A stretch of 35,614 nucleotides of DNA from Daejeonella sp. (GTDB lineage: Bacteria > Bacteroidota > Bacteroidia > Sphingobacteriales > Sphingobacteriaceae). This document shows positions 9,201 through 17,218 of the stretch, piece by piece. Position numbers and translations under genes: made by a program. The notes below the pieces were generated by a model that was given only the letters and a program-made list of their open reading frames with translations, ran no database searches and had not been told where the DNA came from. The stretch spans positions 1-35,614 of the forward strand of contig NZ_JAUXXZ010000011.1 in NCBI RefSeq assembly GCF_030684675.1. Direction: 5' to 3'. Within the stretch, counting starts at the first letter, position 1; each line of letters starts with the position of its first letter.

Positions 9201-9839
9201 CAATTGTATGGGTTTGGGTATTTAAGAGATGCACAGGGCAGACAAGTATTTGATGCTGGAAATGGTCGCCCGCTTCGTACCCCAACACAAATTGCCTTTG
9301 GATCCGCCATTCCTGTTTGGGTTGGTGGTATTTCAAATAGTATTTCTGTAAAAGGTGTTGAAATGTCTTTCCTTGTCGATTTCAAGTTGGGTCATAAATT
9401 GATTTCCGGAACTAACCATAATGCATGGCGTCATGGTTTACACAAAGCAACCTTAGTTGGGCGTGCAGAGAATTTAGTTCTTGGTAATGGTGTTAATCAA
9501 AATGGCCAGGTCAATGCGACTAAATCAGGCCTGCAGGCATATTATGAAACTGTTCGTTCGCAAAATATTGCAGAACAGTTTGTTTATAATGCCGGGCTAT
9601 GGCAATTACGTCAAATTACACTTGGCTATGATTTTACCAAATTTATACCTGCCAGACTTTCATTTATCAAAGGATTGCGTTTGAATGGAGTTGCGAACAA
9701 TGTATGGGCAATAAAAAAATGGGTTGATAATATCCACCCTGAACAATCCGGTTTGCCATCCGATAATTTGGTTGGATTGGAAGCAACCGGACTGCCTATT
9801 ACTAGAAGCATAGGATTCAACCTTAACGTTAAGTTTTAA
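6264..9839 (+). CDS. SusC/RagA-family TonB-dependent outer-membrane receptor with STN domain
   Basis: A protein of about 1,191 residues. After the signal-like helix MKLTFILLVVLILNASA comes the STN domain (GYGFFFQEELFALAKPVTIN). Next is a carboxypeptidase-regulatory-like domain (VKGTVTDSKGETLPGVSIKL), the SusC signature leading into the plug (NEVVVTALGIKRQSKSLGYA, then SALYGSRAKDGVIMITTK), and the 22-strand barrel ending in NLNVKF. It imports oligosaccharide-type ligands across the outer membrane with its SusD partner, powered by TonB. The STN domain fits signalling to the FecR protein upstream. Start is uncertain: TTG 6228, ATG 6264 and ATG 6402 are in frame. 6402 places the signal peptide at the N-terminus, 6264 adds 46 residues before it. 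No Shine-Dalgarno decides. Confidence 0.9.
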   Translation: MNLFSKSEGYAGYNSSLDSKPEIKSGIQFLTYANSQWVIFNKILRVMKLTFILLVVLILNASAEGFSQKVTYSGENVSLETIFTVIKKQTGYGFFFQEELFALAKPVTINASNEDLSKVLINVFKDQPLDFSIKNKTILVSKKTFPPIELKQNQNLFAVSEEVNLQKDIVVKGTVTDSKGETLPGVSIKLKGTAIGASTDLEGKFSITIPDGTGILVFSFIGFTSQEVAVNQRTSINVKLETANTALNEVVVTALGIKRQSKSLGYATTNVSAEELTVNRTTNFMNALQGKVAGVNITPMGTGPAGTSKIRIRGQSSFGGNNSPLIVVNGVPIDNTNYAARGDVSQRGSNRTSDGGDGLGSINPDDIESMTVLKGAAASALYGSRAKDGVIMITTKNKGADGVTLSYNSNYTTDQPLDYTDYQSEYGQGENGVRPTTAFPTSGVWSFGEKFQPGMTHTLFNNITVPYEYQGSVIDKYYRTGSNLSNTISLASGGANGGLNISVSNMKSNTILPNSGYDRNTINLGFTQNLAKKLTVSGNINYSKEYRKNPPNIAEQDFSPVTIFTLATSMPLSILEQYAEDANGNENVWSRFTNRTNPYFALKRFDNINNDRVFGNITAKYNINDWLFVQGRIGQDFYSREQDYNLPTGTQRQPAAPAGFVNGQFVQDARSVRELNADFLVGANKTFGDFGASLNVGGNQMNRKISRHNVFVQDFYTRGLYTIGNSRQRDAIYDYSEREVNSFYGSAELSYKDFLFLNGTVRNDWFSTLSPANRSILYPSVTGSFVFSQAFASALPKWLNFGKIRAAYAEVGSDTDISPYANNLFYGIGAQQFPSPSGAAQPLGSISGSTVPNADLRPMRVSEKEFGLELKVLDNLIGLDFTYYNKLSSDQILRAQTSNAGGYLNQLINVGQSRNQGVEMLLTLNPIRTQSVYWNLAFNTSYNKTEVLNLGSGVSDNMITVGTADFTGELRQVVGQAMGQLYGFGYLRDAQGRQVFDAGNGRPLRTPTQIAFGSAIPVWVGGISNSISVKGVEMSFLVDFKLGHKLISGTNHNAWRHGLHKATLVGRAENLVLGNGVNQNGQVNATKSGLQAYYETVRSQNIAEQFVYNAGLWQLRQITLGYDFTKFIPARLSFIKGLRLNGVANNVWAIKKWVDNIHPEQSGLPSDNLVGLEATGLPITRSIGFNLNVKF

Positions 9840-9899
9840 GGAATCCAAACATTCTACACGAGATTATTTTAGATAAATTGAATACTAAAAAACATTAAG

Positions 9900-11426
9900 A
9901 TGAAAAATAAACTAAGAATTTCAGCTATGTTTCTGGTTCTTTTCGGACTGATAAGCTGTGATAAAGGTTTTGATGAAATGAACGTTAACCCCATTGCTTT
10001 AACATCAGTGGAGCCTTCTTATCAATTAAATTCCGCCATTATTAATACTGCTCCAGGATATGGAAATTTAAGTTATGAAACTACAATTGTAAAGCAAATG
10101 ATCACACCATTCAGTGGTCAGGGTTCTGCAGCAAATTTCAATCAGGATAACCGCGGCGTTGCAGCAGGAAATTGGAATACTCTTTATCAAACAAATGTTA
10201 AAGAATTAACCGATGTAATTGTAAAAACCAAGGATCTTCCCGCCCGTTCTAACCTGTATAATATGGCCAGAATCTGGAAGGCATATACTTTTATGCTTTT
10301 GACCGATACCTATGGAGATGTTCCTTACAATCAGGCTGGTAAAAATTACCTGGAGGGCATATCAACACCTGCTTACGATTCTCAGGAATCAATCTATACC
10401 TCTATTTTAACAGAATTGGAAACTGCTTCTGCAGGTTTGGATGCTGCGAAAGCAAGGGTTACTACAGATGTGTTGTATGATGGAGACATAGTCAAATGGA
10501 AAAGATTTGGCTATTCTTTACTTTTACGTGCCGGGATGCGATTATCAAAAATAAACCCCGCCAAAGCTGCGGAAGCTGTTGGTAAAGCAGTTACCGGTGG
10601 ACTAATGCAATCTAATGCAGATAATGCAATTATCAGACATAATGCATCCTTTGCAAACCCTGTTGGGTCACAATTGAATGGGGGTCAGTCTGCATTCTTT
10701 TACCTTGCTGCAGATTTTGTAACTCATCTAAAAAATGCGAATGATCCGCGTTTACCAGCTATTGCGGTGCGTTATGTCGGTGCTTCCAGCGGTGCCCAGC
10801 AGGTTGAAACAAGGGCTAACCGTACCGCGGCTGTTCAGGTTGGGGCACCATTGGGTTTTGATAATACAACCATTGGTCCGGCAGTTACGGCGAATGGATT
10901 AGCAAGTTTATGGGATTTCAGTCAGTTGGACCGTACTCGTGTAGCCGGCTTGAATGCACCCAGCTTCCTGGTTACTTATGCCCAAACCCAATTCCTGTTG
11001 GCAGAAGCCTCATTCAGGAATTGGACTACCGGAACTCCCAGCACGTTCTATTCCAATGGTATTCGGGCTCATATGCAGCAATTTGCCAGCTATGGAACTA
11101 GTTCAGCAATTGCAGATGCATCGATTAATACATTCGTATCTGCTAATCCATTAACAGCCGGAAAAGAACTGGAGGAAATTAACACGCAATATTGGGTGGC
11201 AAATTTCCTGATTGGACCAGAAGCCTGGGCTAATTTCAGAAGAAGTGGTTTTCCAAATCTGACACCAAATCCTTATCCTGGTAAAGATCTTAAGACAGAA
11301 CCATTTATCCGTAGACTAACCTATACTGACGCTGAACTGAATGTGAATAAAACGAACGTTCAGGCAGCCATAGCAAGACAAGGTGCTGATATTATGGATA
11401 CCCGTGTTTGGTGGGATAAAAAATAA
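9900..11426 (+). CDS. SusD/RagB-family outer-membrane lipoprotein (SusD-like_2 type)
   Basis: A 508-residue surface lipoprotein. The signal ends in the lipobox LISC (Cys20), followed directly by DKGFDEMNVNP, the opening typical of the PF12771 (SusD-like_2) branch. The helical TPR-like scaffold follows, with LTDTYGDVPYNQA at about 138-150 and a family-typical ending (TRVWWDKK). SusD proteins cap the SusC barrel and bind the glycan or other ligand. It is 60 bases after susC and certainly the partner. Ligand cannot be read from sequence; the linked aldarate genes suggest an acidic-sugar-containing substrate (inference). Confidence 0.93.
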   Translation: MKNKLRISAMFLVLFGLISCDKGFDEMNVNPIALTSVEPSYQLNSAIINTAPGYGNLSYETTIVKQMITPFSGQGSAANFNQDNRGVAAGNWNTLYQTNVKELTDVIVKTKDLPARSNLYNMARIWKAYTFMLLTDTYGDVPYNQAGKNYLEGISTPAYDSQESIYTSILTELETASAGLDAAKARVTTDVLYDGDIVKWKRFGYSLLLRAGMRLSKINPAKAAEAVGKAVTGGLMQSNADNAIIRHNASFANPVGSQLNGGQSAFFYLAADFVTHLKNANDPRLPAIAVRYVGASSGAQQVETRANRTAAVQVGAPLGFDNTTIGPAVTANGLASLWDFSQLDRTRVAGLNAPSFLVTYAQTQFLLAEASFRNWTTGTPSTFYSNGIRAHMQQFASYGTSSAIADASINTFVSANPLTAGKELEEINTQYWVANFLIGPEAWANFRRSGFPNLTPNPYPGKDLKTEPFIRRLTYTDAELNVNKTNVQAAIARQGADIMDTRVWWDKK

Positions 11427-11496
11427 TTATATTTCATGTACCAGATGGAAAGCAAATAAATGAATTTTAAATACAAACAGCACTGTCAGATTTAAC

Positions 11497-12264
11497 ATGA
11501 AGAATTTAAAACAGAGATTATTAAATGGGGAAACCCTGAATGGTTGTTGGTTAAATCTTGGCAGTGCTGTCACTGCTGAAATAGTCGGCCTTTCCGGTTT
11601 TGATTGGGTTTTGATTGATCTGGAGCATGGTGCAGGTTCAGAAAGCACTACTCTTTCACAGATACAAGCCTTGGAACATACCTCAGCTGGAGTTATAGTA
11701 CGTGCCGAAAGTACAGAACCCCAACGAATTCACCGGGTTCTGGATATGGGTGCAGAAGGCGTGATGTGTCCGAAAGTTCGCAATGCTGAAGAGGCTTTGA
11801 AGGTCGTAAAGGGTCTGCATTATCCCCCTTTTGGAAACAGAGGGGTCGCAAAAATGGTTCGGGCGACTCAATTTGCCCAAAATTTCAACGACTATTATCA
11901 AAAGTCAAGAGATCAGATATTGGGAGTAGTTCAAATTGAGACTATTGAGGTGTTGAGCCATCTTGATGAAGTAGCGGCTATCGAAGGTGTAGATGTTTTA
12001 TTTATTGGCCCCGCCGATCTTTCTATGGAGTTAGGCATCTTCGGTCAGTTTGATCATCCTGTATTTGTTGAAGCACTTAATAAAATAGTTGCTGCGGCAA
12101 AAAAAGCCAATAAAGCAGTGGGCATTTTATTTTTTAATCCTGACGATTATCAACGCTATCATAATTTAGGAATTCGTTTCCTGGCATGTGGAGCCGATGC
12201 CACATTTGTTGCCGAAGGAGCCCGGACTATGGCTGGCAAAATGTCAAAATTTAGAAACCCGTAA
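11497..12264 (+). CDS. HpcH/HpaI-family class II aldolase, likely 2-dehydro-3-deoxyglucarate aldolase
   Basis: A 255-residue TIM-barrel enzyme of normal family length. Hallmarks are the catalytic base in DLEHG (His44), the substrate Arg69 in VIVRAES, the metal ligand Glu148 in VVQIET and Asp174 in IGPADLS. Members (GarL, HpaI, YfaU) cleave 2-keto-3-deoxy acids to pyruvate plus an aldehyde. With a reductase of the tartronate-semialdehyde type and a glucarate-dehydratase-like gene in the same operon, cleavage of 5-keto-4-deoxy-D-glucarate to pyruvate and tartronate semialdehyde is the best fit. The usual VPMV strand is replaced by CPKVRNAEEA, so specificity may be shifted. It is separated by 15 bases from the permease gene. 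Confidence 0.85.
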   Translation: MKNLKQRLLNGETLNGCWLNLGSAVTAEIVGLSGFDWVLIDLEHGAGSESTTLSQIQALEHTSAGVIVRAESTEPQRIHRVLDMGAEGVMCPKVRNAEEALKVVKGLHYPPFGNRGVAKMVRATQFAQNFNDYYQKSRDQILGVVQIETIEVLSHLDEVAAIEGVDVLFIGPADLSMELGIFGQFDHPVFVEALNKIVAAAKKANKAVGILFFNPDDYQRYHNLGIRFLACGADATFVAEGARTMAGKMSKFRNP

Positions 12265-12279
12265 ATTAAAATTGAAATT

Positions 12280-13719
12280 ATGGATCCTTTTGTTTTATTG
12301 TTAATTGGCGTTGTAATAGTCGTAGGCGGAATAATTGGTTTAAAGCTCCACCCCTTCCTGGCATTATTATTTGCTGCTTTCATTGTTGCTTTACTTACAC
12401 CGGCTGATTTTATTCAAAATTTTGGACTTGAGAAGGGAATGTCAGCTGATGCTGCCCTGGCTCTTTCAAAGAAAAATGTTGGTGAACGGGTAGCTACTGA
12501 ATTTGGGAATACAGCAACAAAGATTGGAATATTAATAGCTATGGCCGCTATAATAGGAAAATGTTTGTTGGAAAGTGGTGCAGCTGAACGGATTATAAGA
12601 TCTATCCTATACTTAACTGGTATGGATAAGGCTCCGGTGGCATTTTTGGTTAGCAGCTTTTTTATTGGTATTCCTGTGTTTTTTGATACAGTCATTTTCT
12701 TAATGATTCCTTTGGTAAAAGCAATGGCCTTACGCATCGGTAAGAATTATTTATTATTGGTTATGTGCGTAATGGCAGGAGCCGCAATGGCGAATTCATT
12801 AGTTCCACCAGCACCGGGGCCATTATTTTTGATCGGTGAGATGAATATTCCAATTGGTTTGATGATGGTCGCGGGAACAATTGTTGGGCTCTTCACTATC
12901 ACCTCAGGTTATTTTTTCTCAGTTTGGATAAATAAAAAACGACCTATTGAGTTAAGAGATACTTTGGATGCCAAGATCGAGGATATAAAGGCTTCTGCAA
13001 TTCTTGATACCAAGCACCTTCCGGGCCTGGGTATTTCTTTGCTTCCAATACTTATTCCACTTATTTTAATCTGTATTGACACCGTTGTAAACGCCATGAA
13101 ACCTGCTGATAGCAGTACCTTGTCACCATTGATTCAAAATCTTATTGGTATTTCTGCTTTTTTAGGAAATAAAAACACAGCAATAATATTAGGTGGTGTT
13201 GCGGCTATCCTGGTTCTTGCCAGTCGAAAGAAGCATTCTAAGGAAGGACTTTCATCCTTTGTAGGTACTGCCTTAACAAGTGGAGGTAGCATTATATTGA
13301 TCACCTCCGCAGGTGGTGCATTTGGTGGCATGCTTCAGCAAACCGGTATCAGTTCTCAGATTGCTGTAATGACTCAGGATTACCAGATGGCCTTAATTCC
13401 TTTGGCCTTTCTAATCGCAGCAGTTGTTCGAACAGCCCAGGGATCAGCAACTGTTGCATTGATTACCGCATCAGGAATATTATCCGGAATGGCATTGAAT
13501 GCCAACCTGGATTTCCATCCCGTTTATTTGGGTTTGGCCATCGGTTGTGGCTCTAAACTTGTACCATGGATGAATGATGCCGGATTCTGGATAATTTGTA
13601 AATTAAGTAACCTGACAGAAAAGGAAGCGCTTAAGACCATCTCACCTTTGTTAGTAGTTATGGGTTTTACAGGTCTTATCGTCATTATGATAGGGGCAAA
13701 ATTATTTCCACTGGTTTAA
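12280..13719 (+). CDS. GntP-family gluconate/sugar-acid:H+ symporter
   Basis: A 479-residue inner-membrane permease with about 12-14 hydrophobic segments. GntP-typical stretches are VPPAPGPLFLIGEMN (about 175-190), a GIPVFFDTVIFLMIPL segment, TAQGSATVALITASG near 385 and GCGSKLVPWMNDAGFWI near 430. Family members import gluconate and related aldonates. In this operon the cargo could be an aldonate or aldarate made outside the membrane by the PQQ dehydrogenase (inference). The protein is complete, and tightly spaced with the genes on both sides (15 and 26 bases), so it is part of the operon. Confidence 0.9.
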   Translation: MDPFVLLLIGVVIVVGGIIGLKLHPFLALLFAAFIVALLTPADFIQNFGLEKGMSADAALALSKKNVGERVATEFGNTATKIGILIAMAAIIGKCLLESGAAERIIRSILYLTGMDKAPVAFLVSSFFIGIPVFFDTVIFLMIPLVKAMALRIGKNYLLLVMCVMAGAAMANSLVPPAPGPLFLIGEMNIPIGLMMVAGTIVGLFTITSGYFFSVWINKKRPIELRDTLDAKIEDIKASAILDTKHLPGLGISLLPILIPLILICIDTVVNAMKPADSSTLSPLIQNLIGISAFLGNKNTAIILGGVAAILVLASRKKHSKEGLSSFVGTALTSGGSIILITSAGGAFGGMLQQTGISSQIAVMTQDYQMALIPLAFLIAAVVRTAQGSATVALITASGILSGMALNANLDFHPVYLGLAIGCGSKLVPWMNDAGFWIICKLSNLTEKEALKTISPLLVVMGFTGLIVIMIGAKLFPLV

Positions 13720-13745
13720 TAATTTTAAATTGTAATTAATAAATA

Positions 13746-14600
13746 ATGGAAAAAATAGGATTTATCGGTTTGGGTATCATGGGAAAACCCATGGTATTAA
13801 ATTTATTAAAAGCCGGTTTTGAGGTAAATGTTTTGAGTAAGAGCAGTTCATCAGGGGCTGTTCAGTTCGCCGGGGCAAAGCTTTTTGATAGTATTGCAGA
13901 TCTTTCGGCAAATTCGGATATCATTATCACAATGTTACCTGATTCACCTGAAGTAAAACAGGTTGTTTCAGAAATTCTTCCCGGATTCAAAAAGGGCTCT
14001 CTTTTTATAGATATGTCTACCATTTCACCGCTTGTGACTATGGAAATTTTTAATAGTCTGAAGGAAAAAGGAGTTGCAGCGCTGGATGCCCCTGTTTCGG
14101 GTGGGCAGGTCGGTGCTGAAGCGGGTACTTTGTCAATCATGGCAGGAGGATCTGAGGAAGCCTTCAACAGGGCTTTACCGGTTTTCCAGGCTATGGGTAA
14201 AAATATCATCTTAATTGGAGATGCCGGTGCTGGTCAGGTTACTAAGGCCTGCAATCAAATGATTGTTGGTATTACAATACAGGCAGTGGCTGAGGCATTT
14301 TCAATGGCAAAGAAAGCTGGGGTTAATCTCGAAAAGATGAGAGAGGTGCTTTTGGGAGGATTTGCACAAAGCCGTATTTTAGACTTACATGGCAAACGCA
14401 TGATAGACGGGAATTTTGTTCCCGGATTCAAAGTAAAATTACATAAGAAAGATATGGGAATAGCGCTTCAAACCGGAGCCAATCACCAGATTTCTTTAAA
14501 AGCAACAGAATTAGTAGCCGGATTAATGAATCAGCTGGTTAATGAGGGTCATGGAGAGCTGGATCACAGTTCTCTTTATCTGCTACAGGAAGAAAAATAA
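13746..14600 (+). CDS. 2-hydroxy-3-oxopropionate (tartronate semialdehyde) reductase-type beta-hydroxyacid dehydrogenase
   Basis: A 284-residue NAD(P)-dependent cytosolic dehydrogenase. The Rossmann start IGFIGLGIMGKPMVLNLL (4-21) and the substrate motif DAPVSGGQVGAEAGTLSIMA (114-133) are present. So are the catalytic lysine in GAGQVTKACNQ (Lys167) and the C-terminal KDMGIAL helix. This is the GarR/GlxR branch of the 3-hydroxyisobutyrate dehydrogenase family, reducing tartronate semialdehyde to D-glycerate. Position immediately after an aldolase of the GarL family supports that activity over 3-hydroxyisobutyrate oxidation. No glycerate kinase is in the window, so the last step would be encoded elsewhere. 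Confidence 0.87.
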   Translation: MEKIGFIGLGIMGKPMVLNLLKAGFEVNVLSKSSSSGAVQFAGAKLFDSIADLSANSDIIITMLPDSPEVKQVVSEILPGFKKGSLFIDMSTISPLVTMEIFNSLKEKGVAALDAPVSGGQVGAEAGTLSIMAGGSEEAFNRALPVFQAMGKNIILIGDAGAGQVTKACNQMIVGITIQAVAEAFSMAKKAGVNLEKMREVLLGGFAQSRILDLHGKRMIDGNFVPGFKVKLHKKDMGIALQTGANHQISLKATELVAGLMNQLVNEGHGELDHSSLYLLQEEK

Positions 14601-14637
14601 ATCATTTTGTTTAACCGTACTTAATAAAATTAAAATT

Positions 14638-15762
14638 ATGCAACGTAGAAATTTTGTTAAAACAATTGCTGCCGGATCCATAGGTGCATCCGTATTGTCT
14701 CCATTGGAATCAATGGCAGAAGTAAAACCAAAACCTAAAAAGGTATTAATGAAAGTTGGCTGCCAGTCGGGTGGAACAACAGAAGAGAATCTGCAATTGA
14801 AAGGACGCTGTGGAGTCTATAATATAGATGGAGGATCACCTAAATATATTCCCGGTGTAGGTTGGGATCTGGAGGATTCACTTAAAAAGCGCGAAGCCTG
14901 TGAAAAATATGGTATTAGTTTAGATGCATACCACTGGCCACTATCTTCAGCAGGTATTGATAAAGTACTCTTTCCCAATGTAATGCTTGGTAAAAGTCCG
15001 CAAAGAGACCGTGAAATCGACATGCTCAATCAAATGATCATGGTATCAGGAAAAACAGGTATCAAGGTATTAAATTATAATACTACGATCTTACCGGTAC
15101 TTAGAACCGGAAAAACACTGGATCCGAAACGGGGTAATGCAGAGTACAGCACCTGGAATCTGGCTGAAGCATTGAAAAGGAATGATCCAAAAACAATCGC
15201 CGGGGATGTTAACATAGATGAGATGTTCGAACGGATCACCTATTTATTAGACAGAACTCTGCCTGTAGCAAAAGAATATAATGTAAAACTGGCTAACCAT
15301 ATTGCTGATCCTCCTACTCCTGTTGGCTACAGAGGAATCACTCGCTGGAACAGTCCGGATGTATTTGAGGGCATTAAGCGATTTGCACAACTTTATGACA
15401 GCAAGTACCATGGCTTTAACTTCTGTATAGGTTCAATTGCGGAAGGCTTAAAAGATCCAAAAAATGATATTATTCCGATCATCAGATGGGCCGGTGAACG
15501 GAATCAGATATTTAATATTCACCTGAGAAACATCAAGGGTGGTTGGGGTAATTTCCAGGAAGTTTATCCTGATAATGGAGATATGAATTTCCTTCAGGTT
15601 GTTCGCGAATTACGTGAAGTAGGTTTTGATGGGATGGTTATGCCTGACCACGTACCTTACCACAAAGATCCTGTAGCCAGCTGGCAGTCATTTGCATTTT
15701 GCTATGGATATATTAAGGGATTAATCCAGGCTGTAACTGAAGAGGCAGAAACTGCAAGCTAA
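14638..15762 (+). CDS. Tat-exported mannonate dehydratase (UxuA)-like TIM-barrel enzyme
   Basis: A 374-residue protein; ATG 14638 begins MQRRNFVKTIAAGSIGASVL, a twin-arginine signal. The body resembles D-mannonate dehydratase. The PVAKEYNVKLANHIADPPTP segment aligns with the UxuA PVAEE...VHPDDPP region, followed by FNFCIGS, FNIHLRN and MPDHVP. The four positions equivalent to the UxuA metal ligands are kept: His221, Cys263, His295 and Asp337. Mannonate dehydratase is normally cytosolic and converts D-mannonate to 2-keto-3-deoxygluconate, so export is notable. It may act on an aldonate or related sugar acid in the periplasm, or be a xylose-isomerase-like epimerase. Operon position argues for a sugar-acid role. 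A longer in-frame extension to 14542 overlaps the reductase and lacks a signal at its N-terminus, so was not used. Confidence 0.8.
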   Translation: MQRRNFVKTIAAGSIGASVLSPLESMAEVKPKPKKVLMKVGCQSGGTTEENLQLKGRCGVYNIDGGSPKYIPGVGWDLEDSLKKREACEKYGISLDAYHWPLSSAGIDKVLFPNVMLGKSPQRDREIDMLNQMIMVSGKTGIKVLNYNTTILPVLRTGKTLDPKRGNAEYSTWNLAEALKRNDPKTIAGDVNIDEMFERITYLLDRTLPVAKEYNVKLANHIADPPTPVGYRGITRWNSPDVFEGIKRFAQLYDSKYHGFNFCIGSIAEGLKDPKNDIIPIIRWAGERNQIFNIHLRNIKGGWGNFQEVYPDNGDMNFLQVVRELREVGFDGMVMPDHVPYHKDPVASWQSFAFCYGYIKGLIQAVTEEAETAS

Positions 15763-15781
15763 TTTAATATAACATAACAAT

Positions 15782-17086
15782 ATGCTCAAACAAAGGGGGC
15801 CCAGAATAAAGGATATCCTTATTACACCGATTGCAATTGTTGACCCGCCATTACTAAATGCGGCAGGTCTGCATGCCCCCTATGCCCTTAGAATTATATT
15901 GGAAATTATAACGGATGATCAGATTTCAGGTATTAGCGAAATACCGGGAACCAGTGATATCGAGCAGGCACTTTATGAAGCAAAGGAGCTGCTGATCGGG
16001 CAGGATGTATTCCAGCTGAATCAAATCAGGACGGTATTATCAGAACGGTTTGGTTCCGAATCTCCTTTAGCAAGAGGAGAAACTCCATGGGATCAGCGAA
16101 AACTGGTACATATTTTCAGTTCAGTTGAAGTTGCCTGCATGGACATCATGGGCAAAGTGCTGGGCCGGCCTATTGTAGATTTACTTGGAGGTAAAATGCG
16201 GGAAAGTGTACCCTTTTCAGCATACCTCTTTTACAAATACGAAGGTGCCGGAGGGGAGTTTGGTTTTAACCTAAACCCAAATGCCAAAGGATGGGAAGCA
16301 GCGAAACAAAAACAGGCTATAAATCCTGAAGAAATAGTACTGCAGGCCATAGAAATGTGCAAAGAGTTTGGTTTCAAATCTATCAAACTAAAAGGAGGTG
16401 TATTTGAACCCAGAATAGAAGTGGATACAATCCTGGCACTTTATAAAGAGTTTGGTCCGGGTGTTCCATTACGTTTTGATCCTAATGCCGTTTGGGCACT
16501 GGATACGGCAATTCAATGCGGTAAAGAACTTGAAGGGGTATTGGAATACCTTGAGGACCCTGTCCGTGGTCAGTACAATATGGCCGCGGTAAGAAAGGTT
16601 TTAACAACCCCGCTTGCAACTAATATGTGTACAACCTCATTCGAGGAAATACCTGCCAGTATAAAAGTTGATTCAGAAGATATTATTTTGAGTGATCACC
16701 ATTTTTGGGGCGGTTTAAAGGCATCCATGACGCTTTCGGGTATTTGTGAAACCTTTGGCAGGGATTTGTCCATGCATTCTAACAGCCATTTAGGAATTTC
16801 TCTTGCCGCAATGGTACATTTAGGTGCCGCACTTCCAAAAATGCCCTATGCCTTAGATACACACTATCCATGGCAATCGGATGAAGTTATACTTGGTGGT
16901 CGGATTAAATTTACAGATGGTTCAGTTGCTGTACCGGATGAGCCAGGTTTGGGGGTGGAACTGGATAAAGTAGCCTTAGCCAGGCTTCACCAAAATTATA
17001 TTAATTGTGGTCTTAAAAAGCGGAATGATGAAATTGAAATGCAGAAGAAAGTCCCGGGCTGGAAATTTCAATCCACCAGATGGTGA
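15782..17086 (+). CDS. Enolase-superfamily glucarate dehydratase-like protein
   Basis: A 434-residue cytosolic acid-sugar dehydratase of GudD size. The N-terminal cap contains ARGETPWDQR. The barrel has the KxK base motif KLKGG (Lys202, Lys204). Metal ligands are Asp233 (RFDPNAVW), Glu258 (YLEDPV) and Asn281 (TNMCTT). Asp305 (SDHHFW) and His332 (MHSNSH) form the second base pair, and the typical DTHYPWQ follows near 360. These correspond to the GudD subgroup, which dehydrates D-glucarate (and L-idarate) to 5-keto-4-deoxyglucarate. The segment after Asn281 (CTTSFEEIP) differs from what I recall for canonical GudD, so it may be a GudD-related family with another aldarate or aldonate as substrate. 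It sits 19 bases after the UxuA-like gene. Confidence 0.85.
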   Translation: MLKQRGPRIKDILITPIAIVDPPLLNAAGLHAPYALRIILEIITDDQISGISEIPGTSDIEQALYEAKELLIGQDVFQLNQIRTVLSERFGSESPLARGETPWDQRKLVHIFSSVEVACMDIMGKVLGRPIVDLLGGKMRESVPFSAYLFYKYEGAGGEFGFNLNPNAKGWEAAKQKQAINPEEIVLQAIEMCKEFGFKSIKLKGGVFEPRIEVDTILALYKEFGPGVPLRFDPNAVWALDTAIQCGKELEGVLEYLEDPVRGQYNMAAVRKVLTTPLATNMCTTSFEEIPASIKVDSEDIILSDHHFWGGLKASMTLSGICETFGRDLSMHSNSHLGISLAAMVHLGAALPKMPYALDTHYPWQSDEVILGGRIKFTDGSVAVPDEPGLGVELDKVALARLHQNYINCGLKKRNDEIEMQKKVPGWKFQSTRW

Positions 17087-17218
17087 ATCTCTTAAACCAG
17101 CGTTAAATTAAATCCAGAATATTTTTTTCAAATTCCCCTCATCCAATAATTTTTTAAACTTAAATTGAAATGAATTTCCACACAAAGGAGTTTATTAATA
17201 TTTGAGTTCCGAAAAAGT

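Noticed and set aside
12414-12737. Minus-strand frame of 107 codons inside the permease gene
   Set aside because: It lies wholly within a strongly supported GntP frame and has no recognisable domain; typical shadow of hydrophobic coding sequence.
14542-14637. Upstream extension of the UxuA-like frame overlapping the reductase
   Set aside because: ATG 14638 gives a textbook Tat signal at the N-terminus; the extension is translated out of frame with a well-supported gene.
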